From Achatina immaculata (taxonomy: Eukaryota > Mollusca > Gastropoda > Stylommatophora > Achatinidae): 64,000 nt of DNA. The stretch lies in the NCBI GenBank assembly GCA_009760885.1, contig CM019718.1, forward strand, positions 32,434,030-32,498,029, given 5' to 3'. The notes under the pieces are model-generated. The model worked only from the letters and a program-made list of their open reading frames with translations. It was not told the DNA's origin and did no database searches. The position numbers and the translations under genes were made by a program. Shown here piece after piece: positions 44,971-55,089 of this stretch (positions are counted from its first letter, which is position 1; each line of letters begins with the position of its first letter).

Positions 44971-45227
44971 TAAAAGTAAAAAGTAAAGGTAACCCTGTCA
45001 TGCCTTAGAGGCACATAGGGATATGGTGTTAGTGCCCATATTTTCCTTGACCTGTCAATACACTAGAGGGTGATATGGTCAGTATCACGCCTGACTGCCT
45101 TTCCTTCCCCAACTCCAGAAGAAGTCGGGTACCCATTTCTACAGCTGGGTGACTGGGGTGCCGCCGGCCGGATTCGAACCCCCGACCTTCGCCATGAGAG
45201 ACCAGTGCACTAACCACTTAGACATCC
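44971..45227 (-). mobile_element. tRNA-derived SINE, S2 family, with 13-bp TSD
   Basis: TATCTTAACATAG at 44958-44970 and TATCTTAACACAG at 45228-45240 differ by one base. The minus-strand B box is GGGGGTTCGAATCCGGCC. It ends GGCATGACAGGGTTACCTTT. Length 257 bp. Confidence 0.92.
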
Positions 45228-45240
45228 TATCTTAACACAG

Positions 45241-45544
45241 TATTTATGAAACAGGGAACATCAGATCTGATTGCTTAAAAAACTCTGACCTACTCCTGTA
45301 GCCCGGAAACTGTAGCAATCAACACTGCTTCTTATTGTTATTGTTATAAAATATAATGCCACCCTCTTATAAGGCAGAATTTTTAGGAAACAGAAATTTC
45401 TGTAAAAGAAAGAGAGAACATAGAACTGAGAAATCTGCTAGTAGCCTCTTGTTTATTATAGGAGTGTCAGATAACTCAGACAAAATCCTGTGTACGCTAA
45501 GAAAACCTACGCGCCTGTGGGAAAAATGACAAGCACAGATACCC
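45241..45544. other. Unassigned DNA
   Basis: No feature recognised. Confidence 0.35.
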
Positions 45545-45934
45545 CTCCTAGGATAGAAGGCCCCCCCTCCTAGGATAGAAGGCCCCCTCCTAGGATAGAA
45601 GGCCCCCCTCCTAGGATAGAAAGCCCCCCTCTCCTAGGATAGAAAGCCCCCCTCTCCTAGGATAGAAGGCCCCCCTCCTAGGATAGAAGGCCCCCCTCCT
45701 AGGATAGAAGGCCCCCTCTCCTAGGATAGAAGGCCCCCCTCCTAGAATAGAAGGCCCCCTCCTAAGATAGAAGACCCCCCTCCTAGGATAGAAGGCCCCC
45801 TTCTCCTAGGATAGAAGGCCCCCCCCTAGGATAGAAGGCCCCCCTCCTAGGATAGAAGGCCCCCCCTCTCCTAGGATAGAAGGCCCCCCTCTCCTAGGAT
45901 AGAAGGCCCCCATTCTCCTAGGATAGAAGGCCCT
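45545..45934. repeat. 20-25-bp C-rich minisatellite, about 17 units
   Basis: Units of CTCCTAGGATAGAAGGCCCC with a C run of variable length. Length changes are confined to the C run and to an optional CT. Confidence 0.93.
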
Positions 45935-46440
45935 CCAGCTTTTGACATTGCATACCCGTCAATAGGCGGAGCTGAGATCTTGGCCTGGGGCAGCGCTGGG
46001 CTGTTCGGGATGGTGGATGGATGGGGACACAGAGATCACCTGCGGGGATGGGGGAAGTCTGGTGGAAATCGACGAGTCCAGGACGTGACAAACCTATGGG
46101 TCTCTACAACAATGGCTGTCAGAATGAGGCAAACAAAGCAGCCAGCAGACTTTAGGTGGCGGGGAATGGACATCATTGAAGCACCATCAGATCCCTCATC
46201 TCAAAGTCGGAGTGTCTGTGAAACTGTCTCAAGGCCGTCGGGCGGGCCGGTGTTGCACTCGGGGCCTGATCTCAGCTTCTCACTGGAAGGGCCTCCTGGG
46301 TATGAAGGAAAGACTTGGGACAAAAAGCCCCAAATATGAAAATGTTAGAAACAAAACCGTACGAGCCGGACGTCGCCTCGTAAAAGGTGGTTCGCCCCCT
46401 GCTACCCTGAGCGAAAATTCAACTACGGGGGCGGGGGGGG
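45935..46440. other. Possible 5' region of the I-like LINE
   Basis: Overlapping open frames at 45980-46339 and 46176-46646 precede the endonuclease. No zinc knuckle or other ORF1 mark is visible, so it may be leader sequence or a degraded ORF1. A G run lies at 46430-46443. Confidence 0.4.
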
Positions 46441-46452
46441 GGGGCAGACTAA

Positions 46453-47070
46453 ACATTCTTAAAATCAACATTTCTGGACTTAGGTCAATGGCCTCAGAAT
46501 TAAGCAGACAGCTGAAAAAAAAAAAGTCAACATCCATATTGCGATCATACAAGAAACCCTTCTATATGGAAAAGATCACTCAGTGCCTGGATACACCATG
46601 TACAAATGTGAATGTGGTAAATGCAGGGGTATTGCCACACTCTTGAGAAATGGCATGCATGGAGAAGTTAACAACTGCAATGAGAATAATATCCAAGAGT
46701 TAACACTTTGGCATGATGGACTGCGGTACATTCTGTATAATGTTTATTGTCCTCCAAATTCTAAAACTCAAATCAACGTATGCAGCACAGACATGCAGAA
46801 AACTATCATTGCATGAGACTTTAATGCACATCTACTATCACTAGGATACAAAGACCGAAACCCTATGGGAAACAACATTGAAGAGCTATGCAACACCAGC
46901 AACATGATGATATTGCAAGACTTCTCCTCCCCACCAACACCCCTCCACCGGGCCACTGGATGCACATGCAGACCTGACCTCACCATTGTCTCAGCAGACA
47001 TCCACAACAATTGTATGAGAGTGCTTGATGACATAGGAAGCGACCATCGCCCCAATCTTCTACAAATTTC
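46453..47070 (+). pseudogene. Endonuclease domain of the I-like LINE (broken)
   Basis: Reads NILKINISGL, then IAIIQET after a frame change at the A run near 46515, then PGYTMYKCECGKCRGIATLL, YNVYCPPN, a stop in place of Gly in the (G)DFNAH motif (TGA at 46814), then CRPDLTIVSADI and DIGSDHRPNLL. N, E, D.N and SDH elements of an APE-type nuclease can all be placed. It nicks the target DNA in active relatives; this copy is inactivated by the frameshift and the stop. Confidence 0.88.
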
Positions 47071-47771
47071 TCACACACGAAACCAAAGACCACATAACCC
47101 CCCCCCCCCCCCCCTCAATGGAATTATAGAAAAGCAGACTGAGAAAAATTCAGAACACAAACAGATGAAAACCTATCAAAATTAAATGACAACACAAGCA
47201 TTGACACACTCTACACCAACATAATCCAAGCCATACTTGGAGTAGCCTACAAAACAATCCCCCAAGGATGCAGAAAGAAATATAGCCCCTTCTGGACAAA
47301 ATCTCAGGAAGACTTAGTAAGAAAGAATGCAGAGAAAAAACCCTACTCTAGAAAACAGAATAGAGTACAATAAACTAACAGCTAAGATAAAACTCGAAAC
47401 TAAAAAAAAAAAAAAGCAAAGAAAGAGAAGTGGTATCTCAACCTCAGAACTGAAGGAAAGAAGGCTTGGAAATTCTTGATAACATGCCAGGAAAAAAACT
47501 AACTAATCTTAAGACAGTGTGAATCTCTGGTCGAGTCCTCTCAAGTGACTCAGACAAAGCCAGTACATTTAACAAATTCTTTGCTGCCACCAACAAATCC
47601 TCCAACAGGAAAGTACTTGACAAGGCGCTGGGAAAAGTTCTGAGAAGTAAAGAGAAATCTAGCTTGGCAAACATTTCACTTTTTGAGGAGAGCTTTACCA
47701 TCCATGAACTCCAGAGTGCTGTGGGCAAGCTACATCTAAGAAAAGCACCAGGACCAGAGAGAATATCAAAT

Positions 47772-48109
47772 CTTCTTCTTCTTCGTTCGCTTCTACCACT
47801 AAGATCGCCCCGTGATCCTACTGAATTTACGACTGTGGTCCTTGATTGGTCCTGTGGTCCCCGAGAGGGCCACACGAGATCCATGAGAGGACCACATGAA
47901 GTTCAGAGTATCGCAGGGCTTGGGCCTGTATTCTCGTTGGGTCTCAGAAGCTGGAATGCGTGACACCGTGGTTTTCGTTGCACCAGTTTTATCTAGAGTT
48001 GGACTTTCTCACCGGAAAACCTCGGCGTGTTTTGGATGTCAGTATATCCCCGCTGGGTGAGATTTGGCAGCCCATCCAGCCCAGAGTTGGACTTTCTCAC
48101 CGGAAAAAG
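47772..48109 (-). mobile_element. R1 retroposon, 338-bp truncated copy with 8-bp TSD
   Basis: TATCAAAT flanks it at 47764-47771 and 48110-48117. The host frame continues across the junction as ISN/EII if the insert and one TSD copy are ignored. The plus strand starts with the CTT run (the tail on minus) and CGTTCGCTTCTACCACTAAG, and runs through the 3' segment into one and a half 88-bp modules (TTGGACTTTCTCACCGG at 47999 and 48088). The truncation is at its 5' end, as expected for incomplete reverse transcription. Confidence 0.92.
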
Positions 48110-48909
48110 TATCAAATGAAATTATCCTTCATCTGGGCCCTGGAGGAAAGTCCACATTGCTCAGCTTCGTTAACAAGACCTGGCAAAGTGGAGTACTACC
48201 AAAATCTTGGAAGTCAGCCATAGTTAGACCTATCCTGAAAAAAGGAAAGCCAGAAGATGACCTAAAAGCTTTAGACCAATCTCACTGACTTCCAACATTG
48301 GAAAGCTAGCAGAACGAATGCTTGACAGTAGGCTGTACTGGTGGCTGGGATCCCCGGGGGGTTCCTCCTTATCTTTCAGGCAGGCTTCCGCAAAAGTTCA
48401 AGAACCGAAGACCAGCTATTTCTCCTCACTCAAAGTGTAAAAGACAGTTTTTTTAACACAAGAGAAGCTCTGTAGCTGTCTTTGTAGACTTTCATCAGGC
48501 ATATGACAGGCTCTGGCGAAAAGGCCGACTGTTAAAGATGTAGAACGTGGGCATACATGGAAAAATGTATCAATGGGTTAAAAACTACCTGAGTAACAGG
48601 AACATACAAACTCAGGTCAATAACAGACTGTCAAACAAATGCACCCTGGAGGAAGGTCTGCCAGAAGGTTCTGCTCTTAGCTGCACCTCGTTCCTAATCT
48701 TTATAAGTGACCTCCCCGATCTACTGAACACCCACAAAGCCATGTTTGCTGATGACCTTGTCATATGGACTAGTGGAACAGACCTGCAGCTGGCTGCTGA
48801 GAGACTTAATAGAGCCATCCTCACCATATCAGCCTATTGCAGTTTCTGGAAGTTGAAGATCAAGGTTAGTAAAACTACATATATAATTTTCACTCTTAGC
48901 AACAAACTA

Positions 48910-49336
48910 TCGCAACATATGCCTGTGAGACCTGGACACTTAACAAAACAGCTGAGAAGCACATAAATGCCTTTGAATGTAAATGCTATAGAAGAGTTCT
49001 CCAAATATCGTGGACACAAAAAAGAACAAATATATCTATACTACAAGAACTTAATATTGAAGAAGGCTGGCTAGTAAAGAGGATTAAAGAGAGAAAACTT
49101 AAATATTTTGGCCACATTAAACGTCATGATAATTTAGAGAAGACCGTATTGGAAGGATACATAATGGGGAAAAGAAAAAGAGGAAGACCGAAACGAAGAT
49201 GGCTGCAAGACATCGTTGATGATCTGGAAATGGATGCAGCAGCAGCAGGCCATCTTGCTCACAACCGAGAGGCCTACAGGAGAGCTGTTTGGGAGGCAAA
49301 GTTCCGCAAGGGACATGCAAAGGAATGAATGAATGA
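48910..49336 (+). mobile_element. LINE-B, 427-bp 5'-truncated copy with 12-bp TSD
   Basis: AGCAACAAACTA flanks it at 48898-48909 and 49337-49348. It encodes only the C-terminal end (TYACETWTL-like start at TCGCAACATATGCCTGTG, NIEEGWLVKRIKERKLKYFG, GKRKRGRPKRRWLQD) and ends GGACATGCAAAGGAATGAATGAATGA. Its tail is AATG, where the longer copies have ACTG. Confidence 0.93.
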
Positions 49337-49991
49337 AGCAACAAACTAGCAAAGACTGAACTGAAAGTAACTCTTGATTGTGCTCAAATCATGAAAGAAA
49401 AAAATCCAACATACCTTGGTGTGAAACTAGACAGAAAATTGAAATTTAAGAAGTTCATGGATGGTCTAGCAGAAAAAGCATCCAAAAGATTAAACTTACT
49501 CGGACGACTTGCAAGTACATCCTGGGGTGCTGACAAAGCAATACTCAGACAGCTGTACACAGGATATGTTAGATCTGTAATAGATTACAACCTCCCCCTA
49601 CAGGTCACAGCATCAAAGAGCTCTCGTACACAAGCAGACAGAATCCAGAACCAAGCCATTCATTTCATTTGTGGGGCAATGAGATCAACACCCACAGCTG
49701 CATGTGAAACTGATGCAAACATAGAGACATTAGATAAAAGACGCGAAGAGTCAACCATTGAGGCAGTAGAAAGATATAAACACATGCCCTCAGAACATCC
49801 TAACAGAACAATGGTTGATAAATGGCAGCATAATAATAGACTGAAACTGAAAACTCCAGTGCACATAGCACAACAGTTAAACACAAGACAAACTCCCTGA
49901 AGACAGAGAAGAACTTACAAAAGTACTAGACGTCCCACCAAACACAAACTACACACTTCCTCAAACTAAAACCAGACTCAAGAACAAATTA

Positions 49992-51017
49992 GTGAACAAA
50001 TCATCAGATCTCAACACCCTGAAGCTATGTGCGCTGGAGACTATAGAATTCTACCCCAAGGACTGGATCCATGCATGCACTGATGGGTCAGCATTCAAGG
50101 AAACAGACAATGCAGGATATGGGGTACTCATAATGGTTCAAGACAAGACAACAAGCCACATTTCTGCTCCTTGTGGATCTCACTGCTCCAGTTATGATGC
50201 AGAGATGCAAGCAATATTAGCAACCCTGGCAGCCACCACCACCAAATACAAAAACAGTGCCTCTCATCTTGGCAGCCGCCACCACCAACAAATACAAAAA
50301 CAGTGCCTCTCATCTTGGCAGCCACCACCACCAACAAATACAAAAACAGTGCCTCTCATCTTGGCAGCCGCCACCACCAACAAATACAAAAACAGTGCCT
50401 CTCATCTTGGCAGCCACCACCAACAAATACAAAAACAGTGCCTCTCACCCTGGCAGCCACCACCAACAAATACAAAAACAGTGCCTCTCACCCTGGCAGC
50501 CACCACCAACAAATACAAAAACAGTGCCTCTCACCCTGGCAGCCACCACCACCAAATACAAAAACAGTGCCTCCCACCCTGGCAGCCACCACCGAGAACA
50601 GCTAAACACATACATAACAACTGCAAGCAGCAGTGGATGGAAAGCTGGGCCAGTAATCCAACTGGAAGATCCCTATATACACACCTGCCAAAGCCTAACC
50701 CTGGAGACCACATCAACAGCTTATGTCGTAGAGACCAATACACAATTTTCAGGTTGAGAACAGGACACATCACCCTCAATAAGCACTTACACAGAGTGAC
50801 CGCTGACCACACACCAAACTGCACGCACTGCAACAGACAAGAAGAAGAAACTGTTAAACACCATCTGCTGGACTGCAGTGCATTAAAGGACCTTCAGAAG
50901 AACCTGATACCACCAAACTCCTCAATCACCAACATTCTGTATGGAGATGTAGAACAGCTGAAGAGGACCTGTACGTTTCATTATCTGGCACAAGGGAAAA
51001 AGAGCGAAAAATCGTAA
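49992..51017 (+). pseudogene. RNase H start and Cys/His C-terminus of the I-like LINE, with internal array
   Basis: An uninterrupted frame of 341 codons. Residues about 28-80 give the RNase H start: HACTDGSAFKETDNAGYGVL and SSYDAEMQAILATLA, which supply the first Asp and the Glu of the active site. The following about 125 codons are the tandem array, and the rest of RNase H (last catalytic Asp) is not recognisable. The C-terminal part has FRLRTGHITLNKHLHRVTAD and NCTHCNRQEEETVKHHLLDC, a C..C..H..C pattern usual in I- and Jockey-type proteins. The frame is open through the array by chance or by selection against stops; the domain is probably inactive. Confidence 0.85.
50225..50600. repeat. 43-46-bp minisatellite inside the RNase H coding region, about 8 units
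   Basis: Units of CAGCCACCACCAACAAATAC followed by AAAAACAGTGCCTCTCATCTTGG in two parts, at lengths of 46, 43 and 41 bp. It replaces the centre of the RNase H domain, so it arose after the element inserted. Confidence 0.93.
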
Positions 51018-51244
51018 ACCATCGGAAAAGTCAAAGTCAGATTCCTTCCCCCCCCCCCCCCTTTCCAGGTATGAAGTCCACCTCACCTCACTCCCCCCCC
51101 CCCCCCACCCCACCTCCAAAAAACCCCCTAAAAATGTAGCAATTATAATAAAGTGACAAGTATAAATATAAACATTTAGTTTACCCAGCAGAGACTGGTG
51201 ACGCCGAAAGTAAGAACAATAAACGTATAGTATAGTAAAGGACA

Positions 51245-51437
51245 CCAACATAGCAAGACAGGCACTGACATGGAATCCTCAAGGAAATAGAAAACAAGGA
51301 AGACCTAGACATACTTGGAGAAGAGAAATTAATGACAGTGCTCAGAGACAAGGGATACACACGGAAGGAAGCAGAGAATAATTCCAAGAACAGGGATGAC
51401 TGGAGAGAGCCTTTATCCGTGGCCTATGCTCTCAAGT
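51245..51437 (+). mobile_element. LINE-C 3'-end fragment, first copy
   Basis: Encodes TNIARQALTWNPQGNRKQGR, PRHTWRREINDSAQRQG and a RGLCSQ end. The same block ends the main LINE-C copy at 53935-54130. Placed directly upstream of the middle of LINE-C, it may be part of a head-to-tail pair or of a rearranged element. Confidence 0.8.
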
Positions 51438-51535
51438 AAAACAAGAGCTGCAAAGGCCTCGGCTCAGACAGAATGTAACTTGGCCCGTAAAGAGGTTAGG
51501 AAAAGCTTAAAGAAAGACAGGCCTATTTTGATAAT

Positions 51536-53074
51536 ATGGCAGAAGAGGCAGTTGGTAAAAACAATATGAGAGCTCTATATGAAATCACCAAGAAGTTGGC
51601 AAACAGACCATGTAGGATAGAAAAGCCCATAAAAAACAAAGAAGTTAAGGTAGTGACATCAGAAGAAGAGCACATGCAAAGATGGGTGGAATACTTAAGC
51701 GGAATCCTAAATAGGCCAGCACCACCAGAAACAGAGGAGATACCAGCAGCAGAGAATACTCTAGACATCAATGTAGAACCAGCCAGCAGATACCTGCAGC
51801 AGAGAATACTCTAGACATCAATGTAGAACCAGCCAGCAGATACCTGCAGCAGAGAATACTCTAGACATCAATGTAGAACCAGCCAGCAGATACCTGCAGC
51901 AGAGAATACTCTAGACATCAATGTAGAACCAGCCAGCAGATACCTGCAGCAGAGAATACTCTAGACATCAATGTAGAACCAGCCAGCAGATACCTGCAGC
52001 AGAGAATACTCTAGACATCAATGTAGAACCAGCCAGCAGATACCTGCAGCAGAGAATACTCTAGGCATCAGTATAGAACCACCCAGCAGATACCTGCAGC
52101 AGAGAATACTCTAGGCATCAGTATAGAACCACCCAGCAGATACCTGCAGCAGAGAATACTCTAGGCATCAGTATAGAACCACCCAGCAGATACCAGCAGC
52201 AGAGAATACTCTAGACATCAATGTAGAACCACCCAGCAAGGCCGAAACTGAACACGCTATCTCAGAGTTGAAGAGAAATAAGGCACCGGGTCCAGATGGA
52301 CTTGTAGCAGAAGTGCTTTTAGCGAACACAGAAATAACAGCAGAAATACTACTCTTACTATTAAACAGGATTTGGGAAGAAGAGAAGGTCCCAGAGAACT
52401 GGAAGGAGGCCCATCTTATAAAACGCCCTATGAAAGAAGATCTATTAGAATGTATGAACTCTAGAGGCAACTCCCTGCTCTCAATACCCAGCAAGGTCTT
52501 CAGCAGGATTTTGCTAAATAGAATTAAAACATCAGTAGATAGTAAACTAAGAGAAGAGCAAGCAGGTTTCAGGCAACGAAGATCCTGTACCGACCACATT
52601 GCTACAATGAGGATAATAGTAGAACAGTCAATGGAGTGGAATTCTTCACTGTTAGTTACATTCATTGATTATGAGAAGGCATTTGATAGTTTAGATCTTA
52701 GAATGTTATGGAAACTACTAGAACACTATGGTATCCCAGCCAAGATAACAAAGTTTATAAAGACCATATATGAAGGAACAGCTTGCAGAATTGTGCATGG
52801 AGGAACTCTCACAGAAAGTTTTAAAGTGGAAACAGGCGTGCAGCAGAGATGTTTGCTGTCACCATTCCTATTTCTTCTAGCAATTGATTGGATCATGAAA
52901 ACTACCACACAAGGAAAAAGAAATGGGATACAATGGACATTGTGGAACCAATTGGAAGATCTTGACTTTGCAGATGGTGTGGCACTTCTGGCACACAGCC
53001 ACACACAAATGCATGAGAAACTTCAGATCTTAAGCAAGAATTCAGCTAAACTGGGACTATATATTAACAGATAA
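51536..53074 (+). pseudogene. Reverse transcriptase ORF of LINE-C, catalytic motif mutated
   Basis: Open stretches at 51536-51814 and 52268-53074 are in the same frame. Motifs: ELKRNKAPGPDGLVAEVLLA, EEKVPENWKEAHLIKRPMKE, EEQAGFRQRRSCTDHIATMR, LVTFIDYEKAFDSLDLRMLW, FKVETGVQQRCLLSPFLFLL and LEDLDFADGVALLAHS. The second Asp of the YADD/FADD motif is Gly (TTTGCAGATGGT at 52967), which removes a metal-binding residue, so this protein could not polymerise. GVQQRC replaces the usual GVRQGC. The frame ends with a stop at 53072 (LYINR-), but the later C-terminal domain is still readable in pieces. Confidence 0.9.
51741..52238. repeat. 50-bp minisatellite inside LINE-C coding region, 10 units
   Basis: AGAGAATACTCTAGACATCA starts at 51751, 51801, 51851, 51901, 51951, 52001, 52051, 52101, 52151 and 52201. 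Units 7-9 carry three shared changes (TAGGCATCAG, TATAGAACCACC), showing block duplication. Nine extra units add 450 bp, a multiple of three, so the frames on the two sides still agree, though stops occur inside. Confidence 0.95.
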
Positions 53075-53229
53075 AAAACAAAGATAATGAAAAGTAATAG
53101 TGCAAGCAATAGCCCCACGGTAATTGAGGGAGTGCAAACTCAGGAAGCAGGGTATTTCACATATTTAGGCAGCATAGTGAATAAATATGGGGGAACGGAA
53201 AAGGATGTTAAAGCTAGAATAACCAAGGC

Positions 53230-53626
53230 TAACATAACAAAACCGCTGAGAAACACATAAATGTCTTTGAATGTAAATGCTACAGAAGAGTTCTCCAAAT
53301 ATCATGGACACAAAAAAAGAACAAATATATCTATACTACAAGAGCTTAATATTGAAGAAGGCTGGCTAGTAAAGAGGATTAAAGAGAGAAAACTTAAATA
53401 TTTTGGCCACATTAAACGTCATGATAATTTAGAGAAGACAGTCTTGGAAGAGTACATAATGGGAAAAAGAAAGAGAGGAAGACCAAGGTGAAGATGGCTG
53501 CAAGACATCGTTGACGATCTGCAAATGGATGCATCAGCAACAGGCCATCTTGCTCACAACCGAGAGGCCTACAGGAGTGTTGTTAGGGAGGCAAAGTTCC
53601 GCAAGGGACATGCAAATGAATGAATA
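53230..53626 (+). mobile_element. LINE-B, 397-bp 5'-truncated copy with 9-bp TSD
   Basis: AACCAAGGC flanks it at 53221-53229 and 53627-53635. It encodes the C-terminal end (CYRRVLQ, NIEEGWLVKRIKERKLKYFG, GKRKRGRPR) and has an AATGAATGAATA tail. It sits in the LINE-C C-terminal region, between ITKAN and the following segment. Confidence 0.92.
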
Positions 53627-54158
53627 AACCAAGGCCAGGACATCATTTACCTAACTTAACAAAATATGGTCATCTAAGAACATCAAAACAAGAACCAAAC
53701 TTAGGCTTTTCAATACAAACGTAAAGACTGTCCTACTATATAGTTCAGAGACATGGGTTATGACCAAGACAATACAACAGAGGATACAAACATTCATGAA
53801 CTACTGCTTGAGGAGGATTTTAAACATTATATGGCAGGAGAAGATCAGGAACTAGGAGGTCTGGGAAAGGGCAGGACGAGAACCTATGAACCTACCAATC
53901 ATGTCTAGGAAGTGGAGGCCACATTCTGAGGAAACCCGACACCAACATAGCAAGACAGGCACTGACATGGAGTCCTCAAGGAAATAGAAAACGAGTAAGA
54001 CCACGACATACTTGAAGAAGAGAAATGATGACAGTGCTCAGAGACAAGGGATGTACATGGAAGGAAGCAGAGAATAATTCCAAGAACAGGGATGACTGGA
54101 GAGCCTTTATCCGTGGCCTACGCTCTCAAGGGAGTGAAATGTGACGATGATGATGATA

Positions 54159-54410
54159 GAAAACGTTAACCAGGTAAGATTTGTGGTACATGGCAATGTA
54201 CAAGAGTAAGTTTTTTTTCCTATTTTCTTGTGTAGAACTAAAAATAACATTTGAACCAACCTGTCTTGGGCGAAAACAAAAGTATGAAGCTAACCTTCTG
54301 GAAACTGAGCTCTTTTGTTGTTGCTCCACATTCATAAATCTTGGAAAACTAGAAATGTTTGTAGAGAACTACTTGAAACTGAAGTAGAAAGTAATAAAGT
54401 AGCGTAGAGA
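54159..54410. other. Unassigned DNA
   Basis: An open frame of 68 codons at 54181-54387 has no recognised relative. Confidence 0.3.
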
Positions 54411-54539
54411 CAGGGTTGCTCAAGTAGGCATAAGCGGAACCCTAGGGTTGCGGGAGAAGTGCCTAGGAGGGATTTTTCAGCCACGATCTCTAGCAGAACC
54501 CTTGCAGGTCCGTCGCTGAACCCGCGCTGAGAAACCCTG
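54411..54539. mobile_element. Possible hAT-type MITE relic
   Basis: CAGGGTTGCTCA at the left and the reverse complement CAGGGTTTCTCA at the right form inverted ends 129 bp apart. The flanking 8-mers do not match, so the call is weak. A similar left end is near 43385. Confidence 0.4.
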
Positions 54540-54651
54540 GTGTATGACCATGTGTATCTAATAGCCATCTGTGTCTAGGACACACTGTGTCTAGGGCAAA
54601 CTGTCTAGTGCATACTGTCTATAGCAAATTGTGTTTATCTTTATGCTGTAT

Positions 54652-54722
54652 ATATTTTTATATTTATATTTATATTTTATATTTATATTTTATATTTATA
54701 TTTTATATTTATATATTTTTAT
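54652..54722. repeat. (ATATTT)n AT-rich microsatellite
   Basis: TATATTTATATTTTATATTT strings. Confidence 0.9.
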
Positions 54723-54739
54723 CTTTCACTTTCCTCTGC

Positions 54740-54960
54740 GCTAGAGTTGAACCACATGAAACTATGATAGCGCTACTACATCAGTGTGTTCTCCTGATTT
54801 CTTTTGATTTCTTTCTATTTTTTGTTCTATGAAAACTTTGAACTATACTTCGTAGGTTGATGTTATGAACCACTTTCGCACACAAAATGTGTTTTTTAAT
54901 AACATGTTGGCATGGGTATTAACATTTTTGTGCAAGAATCGAAAATAAAAACCACATTTG
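54740..54960 (-). repeat. Dispersed repeat G, copy 3
   Basis: The reverse complement shares TAGCGCTATCATAG, GTTTTCATAGAA and an AAAGAAATC stretch with copies 1 and 2. Confidence 0.45.
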
Positions 54961-55038
54961 AGGGCGTGTTGTTTGGACGTGACTTCCAGTTGGGGGAGGC
55001 AAGTTCGCTAGCGACAGTTGCTCTTCTTACACCTTGTG

Positions 55039-55040
<2 letters not shown>

Positions 55041-55087
<47 letters not shown>
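55041..55087. repeat. (GT)n microsatellite
   Basis: Twenty-three GT dinucleotides. Confidence 0.95.

Positions 55088-55089
<2 letters not shown>

Larger units (their letters stand above)
47660..49900 (+). pseudogene. Reverse transcriptase domain of the I-like LINE, twice interrupted
   Basis: It opens with LHLRKAPGPERISN, is cut by R1, and resumes in SNEIILHLGPGGKSTLLSFV, LPKSWKSAIVRPILKKGKPE. QAGFRKSSRTEDQLFLLTQS (48385) is followed by a stop in EAL-AVFVDFHQAYDRLW and KGRLLKM-NVG, then MGIHGKMYQWVKNYLSNRNI, EEGLPEGSALSCTSFLIFIS and AMFADDLVIWTSG (48742). LINE-B follows at 48910, then PTYLGVKLDRKLKFKKFMDG and RSVIDYNLPLQVTAS to a stop at 49898. The catalytic FADD is present. Confidence 0.9.
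46445..51130 (+). mobile_element. I-like LINE with RNase H, carrying nested R1 and LINE-B
   Basis: Domain order is endonuclease (46445-47060), linker, RT (47660-49900, interrupted), RNase H start (about 50080-50225) and a Cys/His-rich C-terminus (50810-50900). The EN-RT-RNase H order is that of the I/Nimb/Loa-type LINEs. R1 is inserted at 47772-48109, LINE-B at 48910-49336, and a tandem array replaces the centre of RNase H. The ends are not defined by a TSD; C runs at 51046-51105 close the right side. Confidence 0.82.
51439..54158 (+). mobile_element. LINE-C (RTE-like), 5'-truncated, with internal array and nested LINE-B
   Basis: Contains the linker (51439-51740), a 50-bp array (51741-52238), the RT (52239-53090), a nested LINE-B (53230-53626), the C-terminal domain (53636-54130) and a GATGATGAT tail (54146-54158). 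Protein motifs are close to LINE-A (LAIDWIMK against LAVDWLMK; LEDLDFAD in both), so A and C belong to one clade. No TSD was found. Confidence 0.85.
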
